From contig JAJEKV010000133.1 of the NCBI GenBank assembly GCA_021234155.1, positions 1,075,710-1,139,709 of the forward strand: DNA of 64,000 nt. Reading direction: 5' to 3'. How positions within the stretch are numbered: position 1 is the first letter of the stretch; each line of letters begins with the position of its first letter. Made by a program: the position numbers and the translations under genes. Shown in pieces: positions 45,334 through 56,199 of this stretch. A model generated the notes under the pieces. That model was not told where the DNA came from. It was given only the letters and a program-made list of their open reading frames with translations, and did no database searches. The stretch comes from Isoetes taiwanensis. Lineage: Eukaryota; Streptophyta; Lycopodiopsida; Isoetales; Isoetaceae.

Positions 45334-46837
45334 GGGAGGATTACTGTGGCAAAACATGTGCTAAGTAATACTTATGTATACATATCATCAATTCTACTTG
45401 CTCCGAGGGAGAAGGTGCAGGAGTTAGAAGGGCTGATTCGTAACTTCGTCTGGGGAGGTAATGAAGAAGGTGCAACGATCAAAATTGCTTGGTGGAAGTG
45501 CAAGAGGGACAAAGCAGAAGGGGGAATTGGTATGTTCGACATAGTCTTACAGAGCAAAGTATTAATAGCCAAATTCATATGGATGATTCTTCAGGAAAAT
45601 ATGATGTCTCCAGGTTTGCACCTCATCAACCAAGCTCTATTATACTCTTGTAAGCATAATAAGCCCTCCGTCAAGGTCTCGCTTCCATGGTCTCTCTTTT
45701 TTTATCTCAAGCCATGTAAAGAAGCCTCCCCCTTCCTGAAGGGTCTTATTTCGGCTTGGAATGCCATAAAGAAACTATTCACGCTTGATATCAAAAATTT
45801 AAAGCGGGGACCTCCCTCCATGGTGGGTACCGGTGGAATTGCACAAAACAAGGTCCACTAGGTATAGTGGTCGACGCGAGGATTGTGAAGAGATGGAAAA
45901 ACTGTGGTATACATTCTTGTGCTCGAGTGGTATATGGGAGAGCACCGCCGCTAGGAAGCATTTCAAGTCTGCTTTTGGTTTAAAGGAGGCCCGGACAAGA
46001 TAATTTGGGAATGTGTGGCTTCCGTGCTCCCCAAACACAATAAATAGAGGAGATCAAAGTCCATGGCTCATACATCCTTCGATACAGCCAAACAAGTTTG
46101 TGAAGTCATGCTACAAAGAGTTTGAAGACTAAGGGATTTCTACCAAATCTCCCAAGTGGGAGCTAGTGATCACGGAGGGACATCCTTAAAAATATCCGGA
46201 GAAACGCTTGGCTTGAAATTTCTCCCCACCTAATCAACGCCTTTCTTTGGCAAGTGATCCACAGGGGTCCCAAGGGTCAATCATCTAGTCTCCAAATGGG
46301 ACAATAACGTGAGCCCACTTTGCCCTATGTGTGAAGAGGAAGAAGAATCCATAGAACATTGTCCGGGTGGAATGTGGGATGTTTGCATGAAGTATGGGCC
46401 CGAGTCCGGATAGGTTCGAATACCCCTTAGGAACCAAAGAATTGCTGCTAGGAATTCTCCCTCCGAATGGTGTCCCAAGAAAAAGATTTCTTTTCACATA
46501 GCCGGGCCTGGGACGATCTGGTCAATATGGAAAAGGAGGAATGCCCGAAGTCTTATTTGAGAATCGAGGTATCTATATCATCAACTCAGCTACTTCACCT
46601 AGTACTTGAAAGACTTAAAAAATTTAGGCTAGTTTTTAAAAGTGAAGAAGAGATAAAGGAAGAAATATGGGGCACCTATTTTAATCTGGTCTAGGTCGGG
46701 AAAGAGAATAGTACAAGCTGGAGCTACGTAGCTACCCCCATCTCATATTCGTGGATGGGTGCACCTCTGCCATGTGGCTTTGTATCATTCTCTCTAAGTA
46801 AATAAAAACTTTTTTTATCCCTCAAAAAAAAAAAAAA
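45334..46837 (+). mobile_element. 5'-truncated LINE with poly(A) tail (1504 bp)
   Basis: An exact 16-bp duplication ATCTTTTAAGAATGTA flanks it (45318-45333, 46838-46853), and it ends in a 15-A run. This is the signature of target-primed reverse transcription. The 5' end begins inside the reverse-transcriptase frame, as usual for LINE 5' truncation. Confidence 0.95.
45346..46500 (+). pseudogene. LINE reverse-transcriptase C-terminus and zf-RVT remnant
   Basis: The frame (KHVLSNTYVYISSILLAPRE...IRNFVWGGNEEGATIKIAWW, EGGIGMFDIVLQSKVLIAKF) matches the thumb/connection of plant L1-type reverse transcriptases. Past 45861 the frame breaks. Pieces of the downstream zinc-binding domain can be read in shifting frames: INAFLWQVIH, then LCPMCEEEEES-like text and EHC. 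It cannot be active. Confidence 0.9.
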
Positions 46838-46853
46838 ATCTTTTAAGAATGTA

Positions 46854-49370
46854 AGATGAAACCATGGGTGTTTGTGGGACCCATATGGACATATGGATTT
46901 GTGCAATTCTAGTATGTTCAAGAAAATGATTCTGGTCTCCGTGAACGATCTGTGGCCCCAGGATTTTGAGACGAAAACTGACGGCAAATTGCAATAGTCT
47001 CGATTGAACACATGGTCTGACTCAATTTTTTTTTCTACCCTCACTTCACGGAAAGTTGCAATGGTGTAAAACGGCAAATCCAACCATTGTCCAGGCAAGG
47101 GAAATAAATAGGAAAAATATAAAGCTAACTTTGCATACCCAGCTTGACTCTGGGCTTGGAGGATTTTAGGAAGCCTGTTTCACGAAACAAGCACAACAAA
47201 CGCATAGTGGTCAGCTTGCATAATAAGATGGCTCTGCAAATAAGAATTAAACGAGGTGACCAGGGCAAGACACAACTTTTAAAGCAAGACACAAGTCACA
47301 ACGCTGGGAATCGAAGGCATAAGGTAAAAGTCATTTCCTAAATTTGGAGAGGGTTCATTTGCTAAGATCGAGGTATGGTAAAAGCATATCAATGATATGC
47401 TCATCCATTCAGGCATGTTGCAAACGTGTAGCCATGTTTCGTGAACCACGTATGATGCCATTGGCAACCACCTGTTATGAGAGGTCACCAATTTATTCTA
47501 TATATTGAAATGTGGAAAGAAGTGGTCATTAAAATAAATACATGCCATGTTTAATGACTACAAATTTCAGGGAAGAGTAGGACAGTTAATTGCATATTTT
47601 ATCTTTGAACACCCAATGTGGCAAGTAAAATGGCAACAACATACCTTAGGCACAGAGTTGAGAACCCTGCAAACGTGTGTCCATGGGTGACCTCAACATT
47701 TCGGACCTATTGACAAAGTTAGATTTGAGTTCTAGAGTCGTTATGGTTGCCTTCTCATATTCCCTCTTCGGAAAGCAACTATGTAGTAGGCCCCACTTCC
47801 AACGTCTACATGTTCAAGTTCTATGCTACCTCTAGGATAAAAGAAAATCGACACTGGCATGGCAAAAGTTGTCAAATACATATGCAAGCTGGTTGCGTAG
47901 CAAAAGGTCGACTAGTTGCCCATAGCAAATCGAGTTTGGTTCTGTTGTCATAATAGGTTGTCCCTAGAGTAAATTGGATCCTTTGGACTCATGCGCAAAG
48001 TCAAAACCCCATTCCAAGCTTGCTAAAGTGGCCACAATGAGAACATGTCATTTTCCCGTTGTGTCCCTATGTCCTGAAAGGGAAAAATTTGGGGGTTAGC
48101 ACATTCGTGTGGTGGATGTCCATTTTTTTTCTTTTCGGAGAGATTTCTTGGGCCAATGAGCTACCCTTTGAATAGTGGGATTAACAGACGGAGTTGTTTT
48201 GGTACCTCGATACTTAAACCCCACTAAATATGTAGGGTTTCTGTTTTGGCAGCCTTCCCTGCCTCTGAAGTGGTTGAGAGCTTGCGTGGAAGGTTTTGTT
48301 AAGGGTTCGAAGAGAGACCCAAAGAGGGAGAACAAAAAAACCCTCCCCATGCTCCTGTTCCAAACCAGCCCCATTGTGATGGCTCGAACAAACTGGACAA
48401 CGATGGCTCCAAGGGGTTCATTTGCTTGTGAATGTTCCTGGAGGTGAAGTTTCAGAATACAAGTCAATCCGAGTTGTTCGGCAGAATTGAAGTCTGAATC
48501 CGTCAAAATCTGGGCTCCAATCTCATTGCTTACCTTGTCTTGGTGGTGGTGGCAGTAGCCAGCAAGCCCTGCCACAAACGGAATGGCCTCCCTCTTGCCA
48601 TTCCACATCACATCTCAGAGTTTAACAGTGCTAAGGAATATCAAAGTCTTATTCTCAACATTATTTAGAGTTTTACATTGGACATTACAAGCCCCTTATC
48701 ATAATGAAATGATACATGTTGGTAGTGAAAGAATTTGACATAGTTGCTCGAGGAGACTGCTTGATGCTGATATAAAGTTGCTTAAGGCTGCTACACTACA
48801 TATAATGGTAGGAAACAAGAAACAAAGCATAGACACCATGCAACCAGTAAAAAAGTCAATGAAAATAATATAAGTGTATAATTACAATTGAGGATCACGC
48901 TCTAAAAGCATGACAAAATTAGATATAATAGTCGGAATTACTAGTTAACACAAAAAACTATGCTCAAAGTCAGTAGCGATATTAAGGATTGAAACAAGTA
49001 TATTAAAAAAACAACCACATAAACCAATATAATAGATTGCTTACAATAAGCATGTGCCAAAAACCATAGCACACTTGCAAAATCAAACATGGTTTTTCAA
49101 AAACTTGGGAAGATTAAAACTAGTTAAGAAACTATATATGATGGTGATAACTAATATGTAAAATCATCTTAAATTGTAATATTGACAATGCACGTTTAAG
49201 AATCACCTCCTAAACTAGTAATAATTTTAAGAAACTACTGTTAGATATAAAATTAGTATAAGAACTATGATCATACTAGTAGTGATTATGAAAGCCATAT
49301 GGTTTTTCTTGACATTCTGAGTTACATGTAGTAAAAACCACTCTTATACCGGTTTCCATCATGATTATGA
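46854..49370. other. Interior of the 6.8 kb element, unassigned
   Basis: The longest frame is 48096-48611 on the - strand (WNGKREAIPFVAGLAGYCHH, DSDFNSAEQLGLT), with an opposite + frame at 48175-48447. Neither has a recognisable domain. 48640-49370 is AT-rich. Confidence 0.35.
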
Positions 49371-49897
49371 ATGCAAGTTAATTTTTGGGGGCCTTGTGTA
49401 GCCCTTTTGGCTATGCATCCGGGGGGCTACAGTCAGGTCCCGACACTTTTCAGACCACTCTGCAAAGTGTGCACAGGAGGGGCGGATGGAGTGGACAACC
49501 CTAAGCCATGTTCATATGCCAGCCAAATCCATTGCCATGAATTCTGTCTGCAATGAACTCTGGAGACCCAAGCCGTCAGTCATCCCTTTGAGTCTGAGCC
49601 TTGGGTAGGATTCCCTATGTGATGTGCTGATCTTTGTCTATGCAGATATGTGGAGGACCATCCTTCGTGATGGTCATATGATGTTGATGTATGTGCTACT
49701 GACATGTATGTTTACGCTTCCGCAGCTAGGTAGGCCCTGAGGGAGACGGGGCGCAATGACCCTTCCACTCTTCCCACTGGAACCCGTCACGGTTGCAGTG
49801 TCATGTGGAGGGCCCTGTATTAGCATGGAGCTGGTATGGGGGATGAACTCCTGTTTGTATATGGTGAGGGCACCGTATATGAGTAGGGGACGTCACA

Positions 49898-50337
49898 CTT
49901 ATGCCAATCATGTGTCTTTAATCCAGTGAGGCTACATTTATTAGTAAATGCCTTTCTCAAAGAAGCTCCATATCCAGTTGGTGTGCGCACCTTTGCTATC
50001 CTCTTATTCACTTCAACCTGTTGTTTCTTTCCTAGAACCCATGCACATTGTTTCCATATCAGAGTCTTTTTGCCTGCCTTCCTGATGGACCAAATTTCTT
50101 TTTTATTTTTTTCTCTTTCATATCCATTCTAGCACCTAAGGTTTCCCATTCTCCTGTTAAATGCTGCCAAAGAGAATGAGCAACATTCTTGAAAATATGC
50201 ATAGGATCTAGTAAGTGAACCAACTCCAAGTCAGTCCAGTACTCCAACCTGTAAAATATAGATAACCTCTTCATTCCATGAGGAGTTTTGGCATTGGCAT
50301 CTCTATAACCAGTCAAGTATTTCACATTGGGATTCAC
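49898..50337 (-). pseudogene. TNP2-type CACTA transposase, middle exons
   Basis: 50337-50059 reads YRLEYWTDLELVHLLDPMHI, FKNVAHSLWQHLTGEWETLG, ARMDMKE: the Transposase_21 landmark LPYWKDLxLRHxIDVMHIEKN, here with several substitutions (DPMHIF for DVMHIE). After a weakly coding stretch the frame resumes at ~50015: VNKRIAKVRTPTGYGASLRK, CSLTGLKTHDWHK, continuing across the solo LTR to 41391-41378 and then the DUF4218 exon. It is part of the same gene as 31302-33083. Confidence 0.92.
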
Positions 50338-50790
50338 CCCTTATTCCTTAATCTATACCGTACGTAAAGTTCCTCGTTTGTGGGGTATGCAAGTACAAAA
50401 TTTGCTATACTATATAACAAGATTCGCAAAATGCTATAAGATTTCAAGCAAAATACTATATGGTGTTGATTTCGTATGTGCAAAATACAATTATGAGGGC
50501 TCTCGCTGCCCTACGTCACCCCCCGTGTGAATATGCACCCAAATCAAAGGGGGTTTAAGGGGGATTTTAATTTAAATGTGTTGGACCCAAATGGTTGTGT
50601 TAATTAATGTCAATGGTAGTTATGTGTTGGTTGTTAATGTCAATGGTTGTTATGTGTTGGTTGTTATGTGTTGGTTGTTATGTGTTGGGGGATTTAATTT
50701 TTATATGTTGAATGTTAATGGTTTGTGTTGCAAAAAAAAAGTTTTAACCCCTTCGGACCTTAGGGGACGTCACCCCCTTCCCCGGTGACA
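50334..50790. mobile_element. Second copy of the 36680-37150 element family, truncated
   Basis: ttattccttaatctataccg to gtcaccccccgtgtgaatat, then gcacccaaatcaaagggggt... matches the centre and one arm of the 36.7 kb copy in inverted orientation. The outer arm carries a (gttatgtgttggtt)n expansion (50620-50690) and ends near aaccccttcggacc. It abuts the TNP2 fragment at ~50337. Confidence 0.88.
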
Positions 50791-51510
50791 AAATTTTTAA
50801 AATTTAAACCCGAAAAAAAAACTAGAATTCATTTGAGGCTTTCATCACACGTAGCTTTTGAATTTGATCACAATGAAACAAATAGAACATAAATAAAAGT
50901 TACCATAAAGATAAAAGCGATTGATCCCATTATTACGAAAAGTCATAAAGTTTGCAACACAAAGAAAACCCCCTGTTATTATGCTACATATTGTTACTTC
51001 CACTACAACTATTTCTCTTTCACAATGACACCATTGTTTATCAATCCATATGATTTTGGATGCTCCATCTCTAGCTTAAAGGTAATGCATGATTTACTTA
51101 TGGTTCGATTAAAGTTTCAAACCTACAATATAAATGCATTCTTGTGGCCACTGTTTGACTGATCTACGTGACATGGAAAATGACGTGGAATAATCCGCAT
51201 GTTGTGTGCATAAGAATCCGTTTGTTGATTGAAGCTAAAGGCTGGCTGCTATGAACAATCCGGCAGCCAGAAATATCCAAGAGTTGAAAGCAAAAGCAGA
51301 GGGCCTAAACTTGAATCTCGCAAAAAAATCTTAGGAAGGAAACAAAAGGGGTTTTGCAGCACTACATTGTAGAATCGAAACCAATACCTTGTAAAAAAAA
51401 AAACATTATGCTAACTCAAGAAACATTAAAAACAAATACCTTTGTAAGTGTGAGCAAAAATCCATCTCGTGGTAGTAAAATCCACTCGCAATAAGAATCC
51501 AAGAGGGCAA
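50791..51510. other. AT-rich stretch, no gene recognised
   Basis: The sequence aaccccctgttattatgctacat (50968) recurs at 51850 and inverted at 34503, so a dispersed repeat end is present. No N-terminal TNP2 exons could be found here. Confidence 0.5.
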
Positions 51511-51672
51511 GTACACATGCATATGCACACATGCACACACATGCACACATGCACATGCACATGCACATGCACATGCACATGCACTTGCACTTGCACTTGC
51601 ACATGCACAATACACATGCACATGCACACACATGCACATGCATGTGCACATGCACATGCATACACATGCGCA
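51511..51672. repeat. (GCACAT)n microsatellite
   Basis: Hexamer gcacat with gcactt and cacaca variants. The long open frames on both strands across it (Cys/Met/Val or His/Met/Thr repeats) are by-products. Confidence 0.97.
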
Positions 51673-52347
51673 GTGTTCATGCACAAACACATGCAGAGAA
51701 AGACAACCACCCTCGGATTGTTCCCACCAACGAAAATCTACGGCCCATAAAGGGTGCACTCTAGAAATACTATTTAGTACACCTCAACGAATACAACAAC
51801 GAAATCATATAAAAACCATGTGAAAAAGCGTATAAAAATCTAAAAGTAACCCCCTGTTATTGTGCTACATATTGGGTGTCCATCGCTTTGGCTTCGACGT
51901 CTCATTAGAGCCACGTGCAGAATGGCCCTTTGGCAAATATTTTTTTTTTTTTCAAATATTTTGACCTATAAGAAGTTAAGCTAGTCCCACAAGATGGGCA
52001 TCCACACGAATTGTACATGTAGATGATAGCTTTCCACTAAAGCTATAATTACTTGAACTGGAGTTTGAAATCTTAGGCTATGGTCTCCTAAATTCTTACA
52101 ATTGTTCGTGTATTAAAGGTAACATAACTTGTGATTCCAGACTCAGATTCAGGTGATTCTAGCTCTGATAGGAAGATATCACTATTATCTATGATGAATC
52201 TGAAGTGCACATTCCCATTTCAATTATCAAGAAGAAGTTATAGCCATTTCCATCAAAGTTATCCCAAAAACAGGGACATTTTCACAATTTTGCATAAATA
52301 GGGGTATTTTTATAACTTTTCAAACATTTACAATCGATGCATATGCA
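51673..52347. other. No gene recognised
   Basis: AT-rich, without structure apart from the repeat word at 51850. Confidence 0.5.
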
Positions 52348-52750
52348 AACTTTTTTTTTTTTTTTTTTTTTTGAAGGACGAACAAAAAGTTTATTAATCA
52401 GCAAGAATAAGTACAAAATGAATATCTCTCATCTAGTTGTGTAAGCACAAGAGGGTGCTGCTGGAACACGAGCCTGCGACACCATGTGCTTATTCCACAC
52501 TAGATAAGTAAATGGAGATACGGCTCTGCTTAAGAGTCTAACTGCATTGAACCTGTAAGGGCATCAAATTCGATGGGACTATTGGAATCTCAGGAGAGTT
52601 TGAAGATGTAACTTGGGCCTTCGACAAGACAGTATTATCTTTAGCCAGATCAGCCCACTGAAGTGGAGCGAAGCGACCACATGCAACAGAAGGAGCAGAA
52701 TTTTGTAAAGCAAGTGTTGAGGACAACTGAGATGCAGAGGTATTAGAACC
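52348..52750 (-). mobile_element. Probable 3' end of a - strand retroposon with poly(A)
   Basis: A run of ~25 T at 52348-52372 is the poly(A) of a - strand copy. The adjoining - strand sequence is coding-like (VWNKHMVSQARVPAAPSCAY just before the tail; LQNSAPSVACGRFAPLQWAD at 52538-52726). The 5' limit and TSD were not found, and no domain is recognised. Confidence 0.5.
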
Positions 52751-52925
52751 CTTAGCTAACTTTCGGGGTTGATGAGGAGCAGAATCTCGTATAGCTGGGC
52801 TTCACACTGATCCTAGGAATCAGTAAGCAATCGTGCGTGGGGAGCTCAGGGAGTTCATGGTTGTGGGGAATTCTGGGAATTCTAGGTAGCGCGGATGCGT
52901 CTACTTTTGTAGGCATCTGACAATT

Positions 52926-52937
52926 TGGTATCAGAGC
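52926..52937 (+). other. LTR retrotransposon primer-binding site (tRNA-iMet)
   Basis: TGGTATCAGAGC is the standard plant PBS complementary to the 3' end of initiator tRNA-Met. It lies 3 bp after ...catctgaca, a plausible LTR end (CA), and 13 bp before the gag ATG at 52951. Confidence 0.92.
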
Positions 52938-52950
52938 AAGGTTTAGAGCC

Positions 52951-54090
52951 ATGACTGATCCAACACAGAATATGGCACAACCAATCGATGGGTTGCCAAC
53001 TATTGCTCTAACAGATGGCATAATACCCGCGCTACGTGATATTCATCTAGAAGACCTGCCAGTATTCGATTTTGAAGCGATGCTACAGGCACAGCCTAGT
53101 GTGGGGTTGTCTTCTCCTGTTGTTGGTGAGCAACCTCGTAGTGATACCGGACACCCTGGGTGACCCACTTTCACAGGTAGGTTTGGTTACTAGCGAGGCA
53201 AGTACCGTTGTTAGTGGAGTAAGCTCAGGGAGCAGTACTCCAGCAGCACCATTATTGGCGACTGCAACAATATTTACTACTGTGCGAGAGGGTTCTCAAG
53301 AAGAGCAATCTTTGATTGCTAGAACTCTTGATAACATGCAGCGGTAGATGAATCGGTGGATACTAGAAAGTGCTGCCTGGGAGCAGTGCCTTAGGGAATC
53401 TATTGATCGGCTTATGCAGAACTCTAGAAGTACTTCAAACACTTCTACAACCCAAATGGTACGGGGTGCCGCTAGGGGACAAGCGGTAGTGAGTGCATCA
53501 CTTGGAGTTGATCACCCTACGCCAGACACAGCCAACCCGGTTGTGAATGATCCTTCCGAGGAGACCGCGAACGGGCTCTCGAAAGAAGAAATCAAAGCTC
53601 TGGAAAAGATGAAAATGCTGGAGTTTGATGGGACAGGGACGCCAGAGAATGCGATGCTCTGATTGGGCCGCATGAAGTTATATTATGCGGCTACTAAGAA
53701 AGGCGACACAACAAAAGTATTGCACGCCTCTCTTAAGCTGAAAGGTGCTGCCGATTTATGGTGGGTTATCCACACCGACAACGGAAAGACTTTTCGGTCT
53801 TGGACAGACTTCTACAAGCGATTCAAGGATGAGTATGTGCCTCACTTTGATAGTCGCCATGCACTAATATCACTCCGGGAGTCAGTGCAAATTGGAACTT
53901 TACAGGAGTATGTGAGTACATTGTTTGCAAGACTTCCCGACCTTACCCCTCAGATGAGGGTGGACCACTCTATCAATGGTCTGAAAGAAGCCAGTATTAA
54001 GACACACTTGTTGCAAGCGGAACCCAAGGGCTTCAAGGAAGCAGTGGAGCTTGCAAGAAAATTGGTTGGTCGAGAGGAGCCAAATAGCAG
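52951..54090 (+). pseudogene. gag: Ty3/gypsy-like Gag, decayed
   Basis: The start is MTDPTQNMAQPIDGLPTIAL. After a frame change near 53160 it continues SSGSSTPAAPLLATATIF. A TAG at 53346 and a TGA at 53660 interrupt it, then the retrotransposon gag domain follows: MKLYYAATKKGDTTKVLHAS, LKLKGAADLWW, WTDFYKRFKDEYVP, SLRESVQIGTLQEYVSTLFA, KLVGREEP. The expected CCHC knuckle and Pol are absent because the sequence switches at 54091 to a hairpin-rich tandem repeat. The second stop fits a TGG-to-TGA transition. Gag would form the virus-like particle core of a Ty3/gypsy element. Confidence 0.88.
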
Positions 54091-54545
54091 GTCTCACACG
54101 TCGCGCCAGGGCCGATTTCTAAAATGTCAAAACCTGTCTGGGCGCAACGTGTGAGACATTGATCCGAAAACAGTTTAAAAAGTCAAAAATTTTAGAAGAG
54201 TAACTTGGTAATTCGAATTTCAGCCTAATAGGATGGTCTCACACGTCGCGCCAGGGCCGATTTCTAAAATGTCAAAACCTGTCTGGGCGCAACGTGTGAG
54301 ACATTGATCCGAAAACAGTAATTCGAATTTCAGCCTAGGACGTGGCGCAACGTGTGAGACATTGATCCAAAAACAGTGGTTTTATTTCAGCCTAGGACGT
54401 GTGAGACATTGATCCGAAAACAGTTTGTTGTAACTTGGTAATTCGAATTTCAGCCTAGGACGTGTGAGACATTGATCTCAAAACAGTTTAAAAAGTCAAA
54501 AATTTTAGAAAAGTAACTTGGTAATTCGAATTTCAACCTAGGAAT
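54091..54545. repeat. Tandem repeat built on a GTCTCACACGTCGCGCC hairpin
   Basis: A 145-bp unit (54091-54235) is repeated from 54236 almost exactly, then in shortened forms to ~54545. Each full unit starts with a ~67-bp foldback: gtctcacacgtcgcgcc pairs with ggcgcaacgtgtgagac. The shortened units keep only cgtgtgagacattgatc and gtaacttggtaattcgaatt. Confidence 0.93.
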
Positions 54546-55217
54546 TAGCTAGATTAGCTTTCTAATCTATTTAAACCTCATCTTAAAAGAATTTCCACAG
54601 TAGCGGGAATTGAACCTCCCACCCATAGGGTTGAACCCCCCCAAACCCCCCCGTGCCAACCACTGAGGGCGGGCATCGTTTGTGTTTGAATTATAATTCT
54701 TAATTAGATTTAAGCTGTAATAATGTTAGATAATATTAATGGCCAAGCCTTAGACTTAGAACCAAGACCCTTAAGCTAGATAGAGTCATCATCCTGATAG
54801 ACACCAAGCCTCCGATCGACATGACGCCAAGACCAAACCAGACCACTCGACTCCTCGACAAAATGAACAGCCGTGACCCGAGGCCAAGGAGGCTGAAGGA
54901 AACAAGAAGAGGAGAGGGCGAGAGCGAGAGCAAGGAGGCCGGGGGTCAAGAAGCAACAGAGCGTAAGCTGGTCCAACATTTTGAAGACTCAATAGCCGCA
55001 CAGTACACACCAAGGGAGTAACTCTAATGAAGAAAGATATGCACTTACCAATCATATCAAAGGAGAACCTTATTAATTTCGTAAATGATAAAATTTGTTT
55101 AATACAACGTGTTTTAGAGTAAATTATAACTGTATAAAGTTACTTAATTAAGTTAAGTTATAGAATTCTAGCTTTTGTTTTAGTCAAATTGGAGCTTTTG
55201 AGCAAAATTGAGATGAT

Positions 55218-55284
55218 GTCTCACACGTCGCGCCAGGACAGATTTTGAGATTCTCAAAATCGGGCTGGGCGCAACGTGTGAGAC
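55218..55284. repeat. Isolated 67-bp hairpin of the same family
   Basis: GTCTCACACGTCGCGCC, inner gattttgaga-t-tctcaaaatc, then GGCGCAACGTGTGAGAC. Nearly the whole sequence is a perfect stem with a 1-nt centre. Confidence 0.94.
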
Positions 55285-55416
55285 CATGCCCAAAACTGCC
55301 CAAAACTGCCCCAAATCGACCAAATAAGGGGTCCATTCTGCCTAACTCGACGAGATAAGTCGGATTAGACCCTTATATCACCCAAATTGGACAAGTTTAA
55401 ACCATTTTGAGCCAAT

Positions 55417-55480
55417 GTCTCACACGTCGCGCCAGGACAGATTTCGAGATTCTCAAAATCGGTCCGGGCAACGGTGAGAC
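55417..55480. repeat. Second isolated hairpin of the same family
   Basis: Same arms and centre as 55218-55284, with a degraded right arm (gggcaacggtgagac). Confidence 0.9.
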
Positions 55481-56199
55481 CTCCAAATTTTGAACCTCCA
55501 TAACTTGAGCTGCAGAGCTCCAAATCGCCTGAAATTTGTTGCGTTAGGACCGTTAGACAGCCTAGAATCCATTTATGACCTCAAATTAGGATAGAAATGT
55601 CAAACCCCATCTCAAAATGACAAAAATTGCTCAAACCCTTGAATTGTTTTTTTCCCAAACCGTGGGTTGTTGTAAATAGAAGCATACCCCATTAGTAGCT
55701 TCATAGAAGTATTGATCTCGGCTCGGGCTGATGCCTTACTCCTAGGTAGAAGTGCTCAGGAACACCCCTTTGTTATAGTCATCTAGACCTTAGCATAGCA
55801 ACCCAAGTCCAACTGTTGGTACACCACCTCCGAGCCAAAGGCATAAACCTTGACCTAATTCTGCAGTGTCCTTCTAATAGAGTTTGACTTATATAGCCGC
55901 CACATTGACACTCCCTATTGCCGGATACCTAGAAAGGAGCTAGAGCCTAGAGCTGCCCAAGTCATTCCATGTGTAGAGATTGGACCCCCAAACCAACTTT
56001 GCTAGGACCTTAGAGTATACCTCAAACACCATGAGGGCTTTGCAAAACAACCCTCATGTCATGCCATACCACACGTCCTAATGTCCATAGACTTGTAGAT
56101 TATAGATATGTCTCTAGTAATGCTTTTCTCGAGCCATCTTGCTTTGCTTATAGAGCCCGAATTATTGTAGGAGAGCCCTTCAAGTAGACTCTTAGACTC

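Larger units (their letters stand above)
42565..49397. mobile_element. 6.8 kb inverted-repeat element inside the solo LTR
   Basis: The ends are ACAAGGCGCCCAAAATT and, inverted, ACAAGGCCCCCAAAAATT. The 5-bp sequence gtagc is duplicated at 42560-42564 and 49398-49402, and the other LTR copy has a single, similar, uninterrupted site. The interior holds short tandem repeats, exon-like fragments on both strands, and a LINE insertion. No transposase domain is visible. AC..GT ends with a 5-bp TSD do not fit hAT (8), PIF (3), CACTA (3) or MULE (9) norms, so I leave the superfamily open. Confidence 0.82.
41392..49897 (+). mobile_element. Solo LTR (~1668 bp) split by a 6.8 kb insertion
   Basis: It starts TGTGACGT at 41392 and ends ACGTCACA at 49897, an 8-bp perfect terminal inverted repeat with canonical TG..CA. 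The 5-bp TSD cttat flanks it (41387-41391, 49898-49902). Left part 41392-42564 and right part 49398-49897 align consecutively with the single LTR at 62075-~63705, proving the gap is an insertion. A TATA-like tctatttaag lies near 41781. No internal region or primer-binding site follows, so this is a solo LTR left by LTR-LTR recombination. It interrupts a TNP2 exon. Confidence 0.93.
30401..50337 (-). mobile_element. CACTA (En/Spm) element, - strand, split by nested insertions
   Basis: The left terminus CACTACAAGAGGATGG at 30401 matches the classical plant CACTA end and is followed by subterminal words (gtgtcaac, gtgtcgactgc, ttgacaca). TNP2 coding runs on the - strand: 50337 to 49898, then 41391-41378, then 33083 to 31302. 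The gaps are a solo LTR with a nested transposon, and an 8.2 kb inverted-repeat element in an intron. The right (5') terminus and the N-terminal TNP2 exons are not found; a further insertion (from ~50334) marks the last traceable point. Confidence 0.88.

Noticed and set aside
51406-51764. Long open frames on both strands (Cys/Met/Val- and His/Met/Thr-rich)
   Set aside because: They are the translation of a (GCACAT)n microsatellite, which has no stop in several frames.
54091-54545. Regular hairpin repeats considered as a CRISPR array
   Set aside because: Spacers are themselves repeated, the context is a eukaryotic retroelement and there is no cas gene.
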